Positions 8,384 through 16,045 of a stretch of 43,685 bases of DNA are shown piece after piece; positions within the stretch are counted from its first letter, which is position 1; every line of letters begins with the position of its first letter. Where the stretch lies: NCBI GenBank assembly GCA_016934455.1, contig JAFGSX010000061.1, forward strand, positions 1 to 43,685, read 5' to 3'. This DNA is from Deltaproteobacteria bacterium (GTDB taxonomy: Bacteria; Myxococcota; JACRCW01; JAFGSX01). A program made the position numbers and the translations under genes. A model generated the notes under the pieces. That model was not told the DNA's origin and searched no databases. It was given only the letters and a program-made list of their open reading frames with translations.

Positions 8384-8548
8384 ATGAACGAGAAGCTGAT
8401 GCGGGAGTCTGTCGAAAAGGTGCTCGAGCAGCTCGATGCCGAGGAGCTGGAGAAGCGGATCGCACCGGTCAAGTGCGAGAAAAACCCGGAGGCGCCCGAG
8501 TGCCAGATCGTCGCGCTGTACGCAGTGCGCTACGGCATCGGATTATAA
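8384..8548 (+). CDS. RiPP precursor peptide 2 (54 aa)
   Basis: This is the shortest paralogue. The common part has LEKRIAPVK and Cys31/Cys40; the tail IVALYAVRYGIGL carries YAV at 46-48 and YGI at 50-52. The Ala in the first triplet is the only departure from Tyr-Gly in the set. GGAGG at 8374-8378 is five bases before the ATG. The last codon is TTA, rare in DNA of this base composition. It is the first gene behind the internal extended -10 promoter. Confidence 0.85.
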   Translation: MNEKLMRESVEKVLEQLDAEELEKRIAPVKCEKNPEAPECQIVALYAVRYGIGL

Positions 8549-8577
8549 ACCGCGACGTTTAATCGGAGGGAGGCACC

Positions 8578-8745
8578 ATGGACGACCAGAAGATGCGCAC
8601 TGCAGTGGAGCGGGTGCTGGCGGAGATGGATGCGGCCGAGCTGGAGCAGCGGATCGCGCCGGTCAAGTGCGACAAGAATCCCGAGGCGCCCGAGTGCCAG
8701 CCGCAGACCCTGTACGGGGTCGACCGGTACGGCATCGGGTATTAG
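8578..8745 (+). CDS. RiPP precursor peptide 3 (55 aa)
   Basis: The peptide starts MDDQKMR and keeps LEQRIAPVK, Cys31 and Cys40. Its tail PQTLYGVDRYGIGY has YGV at 46-48 and YGI at 51-53. GGAGGGAGG lies six bases before the ATG. Bases 8626-8700, which encode residues 17-41, are identical to the matching part of precursor gene 4, while the tails differ. The gene is 29 bases behind precursor 2. Confidence 0.85.
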   Translation: MDDQKMRTAVERVLAEMDAAELEQRIAPVKCDKNPEAPECQPQTLYGVDRYGIGY

Positions 8746-8898
8746 ATCGCAGGTTTATCCCTGCTGGGAGTGGCCATGGACGACAAAGAGATGCGATCGG
8801 CGGTGGAGCGGGTGCTGGCTGGTATGGATGCGGCCGAGCTGGAGCAGCGGATCGCGCCGGTCAAGTGCGACAAGAATCCCGAGGCGCCCGAGTGCCAG
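8626..8898 (+). repeat. 75-base perfect repeat shared by precursor genes 3 and 4
   Basis: Bases 8626-8700 and 8824-8898 are identical over 75 positions, at a period of 198 bases. The repeat covers the conserved second half of the leader up to Gln41 and stops exactly where the variable tail begins. This points to recent tandem duplication or gene conversion of the leader. Confidence 0.9.
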
Positions 8899-8967
8899 GT
8901 CTATCCCGAGTACGGGATCCACACCGACTACGGCGTCGACACGCCGCTCTACGGCGTTGGTGACTAA
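8776..8967 (+). CDS. RiPP precursor peptide 4 (63 aa)
   Basis: The peptide has the common leader with LEQRIAPVK and Cys31/Cys40, and a longer tail with three triplets: YGI at 46-48, YGV at 52-54 and YGV at 59-61, ending Gly-Asp. An extra Tyr43 is outside any triplet. The ATG at 8776 is chosen because GGGAG at 8766-8770 is five bases upstream; an in-frame GTG two codons earlier overlaps that site. Asp and Pro residues separate the triplets. Confidence 0.85.
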   Translation: MDDKEMRSAVERVLAGMDAAELEQRIAPVKCDKNPEAPECQVYPEYGIHTDYGVDTPLYGVGD

Positions 8968-9020
8968 CAACCGACGATCCGCCGAGCAGAGCTGGCGTGA
9001 ATGGAGCGTGGAGATCCACC

Positions 9021-9212
9021 ATGAATGATCAGAAGATGCGCGACCATGTTGATCGGGTGCTAGCGACTCTCGAGGCCACCGAGCTCGAGGAGCGGATCGC
9101 ACCGGTCAAGTGCGATAAAAACCCCGAGGCACCCGAGTGCCAGGCCATTGTGCGGTACGGTGTGACGCTGTACGGCATCCAGCCCGAGTACGGCGTCGAC
9201 CCCGGCTACTAG
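9021..9212 (+). CDS. RiPP precursor peptide 5 (63 aa)
   Basis: The leader is slightly diverged (LEATELEERIAPVK) but Cys31, Cys40 and the KNPEAPEC run are kept. Three triplets follow: YGV at 46-48, YGI at 51-53 and YGV at 57-59, then DPGY. GGAG at 9010-9013 is seven bases before the ATG, which favours this start over a longer in-frame one at 8997. A GC-rich hairpin (GGCGCG at 9232-9237 with CGCGCC at 9243-9248) lies between this gene and the protease gene and may reduce downstream expression. Confidence 0.85.
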   Translation: MNDQKMRDHVDRVLATLEATELEERIAPVKCDKNPEAPECQAIVRYGVTLYGIQPEYGVDPGY

Positions 9213-9261
9213 CAGCGTCTTTGGTTGCGGCGGCGCGCTCGCCGCGCCATTCTCGCCTGCT

Positions 9262-10485
9262 GTGATCCAGCGACCACAGCTCGAGGTTCCCGAGCGGCCC
9301 AAGCTGCGCGCGGATCTGGTCTTTGCTCCGGCGGTCGAGCGCGGTGAGCACTGCACCTATGTGCGCGATCCGCGGACCCGGCGCTTTTTTCGGCTCGGCG
9401 AGAGCGCGCGTCGGGCAGCACAGCAGATGGACGGCACGCGCGACAGCGCCGCGATCGCCGCCAAGCTGACCGAGCAGCTCGGCGTGGAGCTGCCGGTCGA
9501 TCCGATCCGGACGCTGGTGGCGCAGCTCGCGCGCCTGGGCTTTCTGGAGAACGGGCCGCCGCCGGAGCCGGCGCCGCGGGTCAGCGGCAATGCCTTCTTT
9601 CTGGTCGTGCCGCTGCTCGATCCCGAGCGATTTCTATCGCGCCTGGGCTGGCTGTGGCGCAAGCTGGTCTCGCCGGCCACGGCGCTCGCCATCGCGGTGC
9701 TCATCAGCGCCGGGTTCGCCATCACCGGCTGGTGGCTGTGGAGCGGCGCGCTACCCACGCTGGGCGAGCTCGGCGCCGTCGATCTGGTCGGCTTTTACCT
9801 GTGCGTCTCGCTGGCGGTGGCCGGGCACGAGCTGGCTCACGCGGTCGTGCTCAAGCGCTTCGGCGGCGAGGTGCACGAGATGGGGCTGCTGCTGCTCTAC
9901 CTGCAACCCTGTCTCTACTGCAACGTCTCGGACTCCTATCTGCTGCCGCGCCGCAGCCGGCTCTGGGTCTCGTTTGCCGGCATCTACTTCGAGCTCGGGA
10001 CTTGGGGCGCCGCCACCGTCGTCGCCGCGGCCCTGGGCACGGCGAGCGCGGTCGGCCGCTGGGCGCTGCTGGTGACGACCGCGGTCGGCCTCAAGTCGCT
10101 GCTGTTCAACCTCAACCCTCTGATAAAGCTAGATGGCTACTACCTGTTGGTCGACCTGCTCGAGATGCCCAACCTGAGGCAGCGCGCCTTTGGCCACCTG
10201 GCTGACAAGATCGGGGGGCTGGCGGGTCGGGCACCGACGACGGCGGTGCGCGACGCGCGCGAGTCGCGCATCCTGCTCGGCTACGCGGTGCTGGCCAGCC
10301 TGTTTCTGGTGGTGCTGTTCGCGCTGGTGACGTGGCGGTTGCTGGCGATCGTCCACCAGCCGCGGCTGACCGTCTCGACGCTGCTGGTGGCGGCGCTGGC
10401 GCTCTTTCTGCTGTTCCGCGGTGTGCGCTTCGTGTCGGCTACGCTGCGCGGCAAGCGCGTCGAGCCGATCCCGGGGGAGCCATGA
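9262..10485 (+). CDS. PqqD-like domain fused to M50 membrane zinc metalloprotease
   Basis: Residues 17-97 resemble a PqqD-like peptide-recognition domain: a beta part (HCTYVRDPRTRRFFRLGES) followed by helices with DGTRD at 57-61. Then come several membrane helices with the M50/site-2-protease zinc motif HELAH at 189-193 in a helix and NPLIKLDGYY at 285-294, which supplies the third ligand Asp291. This is the 'putative peptide zinc metalloprotease' layout seen beside bacteriocin clusters. It probably binds the precursor leader and cuts it at the inner membrane. The start is a GTG without a clear ribosome-binding site; no better in-frame start exists up to the preceding gene. Its stop overlaps the acetyltransferase start (ATGA). 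Confidence 0.87.
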   Translation: MIQRPQLEVPERPKLRADLVFAPAVERGEHCTYVRDPRTRRFFRLGESARRAAQQMDGTRDSAAIAAKLTEQLGVELPVDPIRTLVAQLARLGFLENGPPPEPAPRVSGNAFFLVVPLLDPERFLSRLGWLWRKLVSPATALAIAVLISAGFAITGWWLWSGALPTLGELGAVDLVGFYLCVSLAVAGHELAHAVVLKRFGGEVHEMGLLLLYLQPCLYCNVSDSYLLPRRSRLWVSFAGIYFELGTWGAATVVAAALGTASAVGRWALLVTTAVGLKSLLFNLNPLIKLDGYYLLVDLLEMPNLRQRAFGHLADKIGGLAGRAPTTAVRDARESRILLGYAVLASLFLVVLFALVTWRLLAIVHQPRLTVSTLLVAALALFLLFRGVRFVSATLRGKRVEPIPGEP

Positions 10486-11456
10486 ACATCCCGTCTGGTT
10501 TTCGCTTCTATACGCCCGACGACCCGCTGGCCCCGCGCACGCGCTGGGCGCTCGAGCGCATCTTCAAGCTGGCGCCGGCAGCGATCGAGACCCTGCTCGG
10601 CGATCCGGATCGGCGCGTGCTGCTGCGGGTCGCCGACGACGAGACCCTGGCCGGATTTGTCGTCTTCAAGGACTACAAGCAGGTGCTGCTGGCTCCCGAC
10701 AACGCCTTCATCGCCCGCGACGACAAGGAGCTGCTCGGGGCCCCCGGGCTCAAGGTCTACAGCTTCGAGCAGATCTGGTATCGCGACGGCGATTTCGACA
10801 TGGCGCGCATCGTCCGCGAGACGCTGCCGGCGATGAGCTCGGTGCTGGAGCAGGAGTCGGCGCGCCACGCGCTGCTGGGCCTGTTGCCGCTGGGCGAGGC
10901 CACGCAGCCGCTGCGCGATCTGCTGCTCGAGCTGGGCTTTCACGCCAACCCCAACATGTATTGCGACTACCGATTTTCGCTGGCGCTGGTGCCGCCGGTC
11001 GGCGACGACGTGCCCGCCTCGCCGCCCGGCTTCGATCTGCGAACCTTCGAGCAGCCGCCCGATCCCGCCGAGATGGCGCGCACCTTCAACCGGGTCTTCG
11101 CCGGCGGCGAGCAGGCTGTCGACGCGGACATGATGGCCGCGATCTGGAAGATGCGGACCTTTGCCCGCGATCTGTCTCTGTGGGTGGCTCGGGATGGCCG
11201 CGTCGCCGGCTTCATCTGGATCTTCCGGCCCGATCCGCTGACGGCCAAGCTCAACCTGCTGGGCACGGACCCCGACTTTCGCGGCCGCGGCATCGTGCTC
11301 TCGTGCACGCCGATGTTCATGCGCGCCTGCCAGCGCGCCGGTATCGCGACGCTGACCTTCACCATCCAGTCCGAGAATCGCGAGCCGGCCAAGATCGCGG
11401 CCGCGCTCGGCGCCGTCGAATACCAGCGGCGGCAAACCTACATCCGCGTCGTGTGA
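10482..11456 (+). CDS. GNAT-family N-acetyltransferase (two-part)
   Basis: The 324-residue protein has a GNAT domain in its C-terminal half. The acetyl-CoA loop is DPDFRGRGI, following strand LNLLGT, and IQSENREPAKIAAALG forms the last helix. The first 160 residues are unrecognised and may be a degenerate second GNAT half or a substrate-binding part. It is the last gene of the peptide cluster, coupled to the protease by ATGA with GGGGGAG upstream. N-terminal or side-chain acetylation of the processed peptide is the likely job, by analogy with other RiPP clusters; another acyl group is possible. It ends 19 bases inside the convergent YkgJ gene. Confidence 0.8.
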   Translation: MNIPSGFRFYTPDDPLAPRTRWALERIFKLAPAAIETLLGDPDRRVLLRVADDETLAGFVVFKDYKQVLLAPDNAFIARDDKELLGAPGLKVYSFEQIWYRDGDFDMARIVRETLPAMSSVLEQESARHALLGLLPLGEATQPLRDLLLELGFHANPNMYCDYRFSLALVPPVGDDVPASPPGFDLRTFEQPPDPAEMARTFNRVFAGGEQAVDADMMAAIWKMRTFARDLSLWVARDGRVAGFIWIFRPDPLTAKLNLLGTDPDFRGRGIVLSCTPMFMRACQRAGIATLTFTIQSENREPAKIAAALGAVEYQRRQTYIRVV

Positions 11457-12172
11457 TCACTCGAAAGGCCGCCGAGCAAGAGAGCGAGCCATTCGAAGCC
11501 GAAACTGAGCGCGGCCTCGTCGTCGTCCAGGATCTGGCGGTGGCGATCGCGGGCCACGCGCAGTTGCCGCAGAAGCTGGCGCTGCTTGATGAACTCGCGA
11601 AAGCGGTCCAGCTCGTACAACGCAAGCCGAACGCTGGCGCGCTGCTGCTCGTTGAGCGTGCGGCCGCTCAGGCGCACCCTCGCCACCAGCGCGCTGAAGC
11701 GGTCGGCCCAGGTGCTGTAGGGCGCCAGCTCCTGGTTCTCGAACCAGCGCGCGGCGGTCCACTGCGGCCCTCCGTCGAAGCCGAGGCAGTGCGGCTCACG
11801 CTGTAGAACCACCTGCTCGACGACCTGCCCGCGGTCGCCGATCTGCGCCGTGCGGCCGAGGGGGTAGGCGCGGCAGGCGCCGGGCCGATCGCGGTATACG
11901 GTGCAGCCGGCGCCGGTCGCCCACGGGCACAACCTGTCGCTGCGCCGCATCTGGAGCTGCAGTATCGGGAAGCGCGTCTGCGGCATCTCGATCGCCTCGC
12001 CGTGGTCGCGCAGGAAATCTGCGCTGGGCAAGGCCAGGCGGCGCCTCAGGCGCAGCACGTCGTACGGCGTCAGCACCAGGTGCAGGTCGGTGCAGCAGGC
12101 GTTGAGGCAACTGCGGTCGACGCGGCAGTCGAAGCAGAAGGTGGCGTCCGGGCCGAGGCGCTCGATTTCCAT
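11438..12172 (-). CDS. YkgJ-family cysteine-cluster protein
   Basis: The 244-residue protein has the YkgJ (CxxCxxCC-type) arrangement: C13-x2-C16, C22, C26-C27 near the N-terminus and C82, C90, C100 in the pattern CPW..GC.VY..RPGACRAYP. Family members are thought to bind a metal or Fe-S cluster; no reaction is established for most. The C-terminal 100 residues are helical and rich in Arg. It starts 24 bases after the cyclase-ATPase gene, with GAGAGAGA before the ATG, so the two are probably one transcript. It overlaps the convergent acetyltransferase gene by 19 bases. Confidence 0.8.
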   Translation of the reverse strand: MEIERLGPDATFCFDCRVDRSCLNACCTDLHLVLTPYDVLRLRRRLALPSADFLRDHGEAIEMPQTRFPILQLQMRRSDRLCPWATGAGCTVYRDRPGACRAYPLGRTAQIGDRGQVVEQVVLQREPHCLGFDGGPQWTAARWFENQELAPYSTWADRFSALVARVRLSGRTLNEQQRASVRLALYELDRFREFIKQRQLLRQLRVARDRHRQILDDDEAALSFGFEWLALLLGGLSSDHTTRM

Positions 12173-12196
12173 GGATCTCTCTCGTCGTCGACCGGT

Positions 12197-15100
12197 TCAG
12201 TCGGGTGCCGCCGCCTGCGCCTTGAGACCGGCATAGCGGCGCGCGAACAGCGGCGCCTGAAAGCGCGTCTCGATGGCACGGCAGGCGCGCAGGTGTTCGT
12301 CGATGGCGGGCCTGTCGCGCTGCGCCAGGGCGATCTGCAGCAGGTGCAGACAGGCCGCCGCCTCGACCTCGCTCAGGCCGGTCTGCCGCGCCTCGTCGCG
12401 GCCCTGGCGGCAGAGTGCGGCCCCGGCGACCGTGTCCTCGCTCAGCGCGACCGCCGCGCCCAGGTGCACGCGCGCCTCGGCGGCGATCTGCCGGTCTCCG
12501 ATCTCCTCCGCCAGCGCGAGCGACTTTTCGAGCAGCGCGCGGCCGCGCTCCGGCTGGCCGGCCCAGACCGCGGTCTGCCCCAGGTTCACCAGGTGGTTGG
12601 CGTCCCGGGCCAGGTCGCCGCTCGCCCGGTTGGACTCGACCGCCTGCATGAAGGCCTCGCGCGCTGCCTCCAGATGGTCGAGCAGCAGCTCGCAGTAGCC
12701 GAGGTTGGTGATGCTGCGGATCAGCGCGTCGAAGTAACCGATCTCCTCGGCGCGCTGCTTGACGCGGGTCAGGATCGCGCGCGCCGACTCGAGATCGCCG
12801 GCGGCGAGCCTGAGGGTGGCCCAGCGGTTGTTGACCTGGAGCCGGCGCTCCTCGTCGTCTCCGGTCTGTTCGGATGCCCGCTCGAGCCAGACCTCGGCGT
12901 CGCCGAGGCGACCGGCAAAGGCGTGCAGGTGGGCGACGCGGCGAGCGGCGTCGCAGCGCAGTCCCGCGTCGCGCGCCGCCAGGTAGACGTGCTCGAGCTT
13001 CTCGCGGCCGCGGTCGACTTCGCCCAGCGCCACGAACGCCTTGCCCAGCCAGTAGTCGACGACGTGGAGCGAGGAGGCTTCGAGAAAGGACCGGTGCTGG
13101 CTCTGGATCAGGCGGTAGGCCTTGGCCACCTGCGTCCACTTGCCCTGACGCCCGAGCGCTACCAGGCGGCGCGCCTGGATCAGGGCCGCGCTGCGCGGTT
13201 CGGGTTTCTCGGTCTCCGGAAGCTGCTCGACGACACTCTCCCAGTGGCTGGCGAGCTGCTCGGTCTCGCGGTCGAGGCCAGCGCGCGCGGCCAGCTCGAT
13301 CGCTTGCTCGAACCAGCGCGCGGCCTCGGCGCTCTGCGCCGCGCGCTCGCGGTGCAGGGCGAGCAGGGTGGCGTTGCGCCGCGGGTCGTGCTCGGGCAGC
13401 CGCTCCAGCGCATCGGCGATGCGGGCGTGCACCTGGCGGCGCTCGAGCTCGGGGATGGTCTTGTAGACCACCGCGCGCACCAGGTCGTCGCGAAACATGT
13501 ATCCCGCCTGCTCCTCGGCGTCGGGCACCAGCACGTGCCGTACCTCGAGCGCCGAAACCGCGCTGTCGAGCAGCTCTGGCTCGAAGCTGGCCGGCGTCAC
13601 CCGCTCGAGCAGGTTGCGGCTGAAGCTGCGGCCGATGGCGCTGGCGGTGCGCAGCAGCCGGCGCTCGACCTCGCCCAGCTCGGCCAGCCGCGCCAGCGCG
13701 ACCTGCGCCAGGGTGGGCGGCACCACCTCGTCGAGCAGGGCCATCCCGGGCGCCGGCGCCAGCGCCGCTCCGGCGCGCATGGTGATCAGGCGGTGCTCCA
13801 CGATGAAGCGGGCCACCTCGACCGCGTGCTCGGGATTGCCCGCGGTGCGCCGCCAGACGAAGTCGACCAGCTCGTCGGCGATCAGTCGAACGCCGAATTC
13901 GTGGCGCAGCAACTCGCCGATCTGGCCGGCGTCGAGCGGGCCGAGCTCGATCCGGAGGTCAAAACAGCGGCGCACGGCGTCTAGCAGCGGGTCGGGTCGG
14001 TAGGTGCCGATCATCAGGAACGGTCGCTCGCGCGGCAGCAGCGACACCTGCTGCACGAGCTGCAGCGTGAGGCTGTCGGCGAACTGCAGATCCTCGACGA
14101 TGTAGAGCAGCGGTTCCTCGCGCAGCCGCAGCTCGATGAAGCGCATCACCTGCGCCAGCAGGCGATCGCGCGCGTGGGCGTCTGCCAGATCGAGGGCGGC
14201 CTCGTCCGTGCCGTCCGGCCGCTCGACCGGTTGCAGCAGCGCGACCAGCTCGGGTGCGCCCTGGGAAAAGCCGAATTTTCCGAGCAGCGCCTCGCGCAGT
14301 TGCTCGCGCCTGCGCTCCTCGCTGTCGCCGGGGGCCAGGCCGAGGTAGCTGTTCATCATCACGGCGATCGGTGCCAGCGGAGTCGAGCGCGTGGCGTAGC
14401 GGCAGCGACCGAGGATGCCGGTGCCGCCGCGCTCGATCCAGCGATCGATGACGCCGGCCAGCAGAAAGCTCTTGCCGGTGCCGGCGGTGCCGCCGACGCC
14501 GACCATCTGCGATCGGCCGGCAAACGCCGCGTCGATCGCGCCGTGGATGGCGGCCAGATCGCGCTCGCGACCGGCGCAGAAGCGCGCGCGCTCGCGCTTG
14601 CGCACGTAGTGCGCGCGGCCCTCGACCGCGCCGTGCACCGCGTGCACGGTGAGCGGCTCGCGCTTGCCCTTGACCGCCAGCGGCGCCCGCGGCGTCGACT
14701 GGAAACGGCTCTGGGTCGCCCGAATGACGTCGTCGGTGGCCAGGATCTCGAACGGCTCGGCGGCGCCCGCCACCCGCGCCGCGACGTTGACTGCGTCGCC
14801 GATCACGGTGATGTCGTGCTTGAGGTCGCTGCCGATGGCGCCCGAGTAGACCTGCCCGCAGTGGACGCCGCAGCGCAGCGTGGCGTCGAGCGAGCGATCC
14901 GAGGCAAAGCCGCGCACCCGCGCCGCCGCCTCCAGGGCCGCGAGCAGCGCTCGCTCGGCGTCGTTCTCGGCCGGCTGCAGCCCGAACAGCACCATGATGC
15001 GGTGGCCGCGCTCGGCCAGGTCCACCTTCGAGACCACGCCGCCGTACTTGTAGAAGCAGCGCAGCAGCGAGCGCGACATGTGCAGTGAGGTATGAATCGC

Positions 15101-15970
15101 GGCCTCGTCGACGATCGGTTGACCGTCGAACCCCCACAGCTCGGCGAACAGGATCACCATGTCGCGCATCTCGGCGTCGAGCCGCCACCCCATCGGTGCC
15201 CCCTTGAGGCGCACCGCCAGCGGCTGCGGCACAAACGGCTCGAGCAGCGCGATCTTCTCGTCGACCCGCTGCAACAGATGCGGTTCCTCGTCGAAACAGG
15301 GCTCGCGCCCGGGCCAGCGCTTCAACCCTGCGACCGCGGCTCCACCCTCGACCGGCGGCCCGACCTCGGCATCGGCGCCGAGCAGGGCCAGGCATCCCGC
15401 GTCGGCGGCGACGACGTTGGGCAGGGCGCGGCGCTGCATCTCCAGCGCCCGGTGTGCGGTAGGCCCGGCGCAGGTCGCGACGCGGCGGGTCAGGTCGCCC
15501 AGCACCGGCAGCCTGACCTCCCCGCTGGCGAGCCCGATCCGGGCCGTCAGCGATGGCTCGCCGCTGCCGAACAGGTCGTTCAGCGGCCCCTGCAACTGCT
15601 GCTGGCTGGCGAGCGCGCAGGCGGCGGCCCGCTGCGCGTGGCCAGTGCCGCGAAAGGCGATGGTCAGCGAATCGCCGCCGAACTGCACGACGTAGCCGCG
15701 GTACGGGAAGATCGCGTCCTCGAGCAGCCGCGTGTAGAGCCGATCGAGCACCCGCGACAGCCGGTTGACGCCCTCGCTGCCGAGCGCGAGCCTCTCGCAC
15801 AGCGCCGTGAAGCCGACCAGATCGAGGATCATGACCGTGCCGTCGAAGACCTGGCGCGTGATCGCCTGCTCGCCCGGATCGAGCAGCACGCGCTCGACGA
15901 TGTGGAACGGTACGGTGCGGCACAGCGCGTGCAGATATGCGATGGGGTTCGGTTTGGTCGAGTGAGCCAT
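12197..15970 (-). CDS. Tandem class III nucleotide cyclase domains with AAA ATPase and TPR repeats
   Basis: The 1257-residue cytoplasmic protein has two class III cyclase-like domains (about 40-200 and 265-445), an AAA/STAND-type ATPase (Walker A GTAGTGKS at 494-501; Walker B LLYIVED at 621-627) and about 400 residues of TPR helices. This is the order of mammalian soluble adenylyl cyclase and of many bacterial cyclase-ATPase-TPR regulators. In the first cyclase half the metal aspartates Asp50 (LDLVGF) and Asp100 (GGDS) are kept but the purine lysine is Gln. In the second the Lys315 (GGVVSK), Thr388, Asn395 and Arg399 (IGDAVNVAAR) are kept but the metal aspartates are lost. One composite active site is likely. 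It may form cAMP in response to ligands sensed by the ATPase-TPR part. The ribosome-binding site is weak. Confidence 0.85.
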   Translation of the reverse strand: MAHSTKPNPIAYLHALCRTVPFHIVERVLLDPGEQAITRQVFDGTVMILDLVGFTALCERLALGSEGVNRLSRVLDRLYTRLLEDAIFPYRGYVVQFGGDSLTIAFRGTGHAQRAAACALASQQQLQGPLNDLFGSGEPSLTARIGLASGEVRLPVLGDLTRRVATCAGPTAHRALEMQRRALPNVVAADAGCLALLGADAEVGPPVEGGAAVAGLKRWPGREPCFDEEPHLLQRVDEKIALLEPFVPQPLAVRLKGAPMGWRLDAEMRDMVILFAELWGFDGQPIVDEAAIHTSLHMSRSLLRCFYKYGGVVSKVDLAERGHRIMVLFGLQPAENDAERALLAALEAAARVRGFASDRSLDATLRCGVHCGQVYSGAIGSDLKHDITVIGDAVNVAARVAGAAEPFEILATDDVIRATQSRFQSTPRAPLAVKGKREPLTVHAVHGAVEGRAHYVRKRERARFCAGRERDLAAIHGAIDAAFAGRSQMVGVGGTAGTGKSFLLAGVIDRWIERGGTGILGRCRYATRSTPLAPIAVMMNSYLGLAPGDSEERRREQLREALLGKFGFSQGAPELVALLQPVERPDGTDEAALDLADAHARDRLLAQVMRFIELRLREEPLLYIVEDLQFADSLTLQLVQQVSLLPRERPFLMIGTYRPDPLLDAVRRCFDLRIELGPLDAGQIGELLRHEFGVRLIADELVDFVWRRTAGNPEHAVEVARFIVEHRLITMRAGAALAPAPGMALLDEVVPPTLAQVALARLAELGEVERRLLRTASAIGRSFSRNLLERVTPASFEPELLDSAVSALEVRHVLVPDAEEQAGYMFRDDLVRAVVYKTIPELERRQVHARIADALERLPEHDPRRNATLLALHRERAAQSAEAARWFEQAIELAARAGLDRETEQLASHWESVVEQLPETEKPEPRSAALIQARRLVALGRQGKWTQVAKAYRLIQSQHRSFLEASSLHVVDYWLGKAFVALGEVDRGREKLEHVYLAARDAGLRCDAARRVAHLHAFAGRLGDAEVWLERASEQTGDDEERRLQVNNRWATLRLAAGDLESARAILTRVKQRAEEIGYFDALIRSITNLGYCELLLDHLEAAREAFMQAVESNRASGDLARDANHLVNLGQTAVWAGQPERGRALLEKSLALAEEIGDRQIAAEARVHLGAAVALSEDTVAGAALCRQGRDEARQTGLSEVEAAACLHLLQIALAQRDRPAIDEHLRACRAIETRFQAPLFARRYAGLKAQAAAPD

Positions 15971-16045
15971 CGCCCGCGATCCTAGGCGAGTCGCGCTGCC
16001 CGGTCCACTGCGGCGCGCACGGCCCGCCCTCGGCGCGGGCGCGGC

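Noticed and set aside
8997-9020. Longer start for precursor 5
   Set aside because: The other four precursors start with an acidic or Asn residue after Met at the equivalent of 9021, where a ribosome-binding site is present.
8140-9212. Regularly spaced repeats that might be a CRISPR array
   Set aside because: The repeated units are 165-190-base genes with ribosome-binding sites, starts and stops, and the similarity follows codon positions.
6990-10485. PQQ or mycofactocin biosynthesis
   Set aside because: The peptides lack the Glu-x3-Tyr of PqqA and the terminal Val-Tyr of MftA, and no other pathway gene is present.
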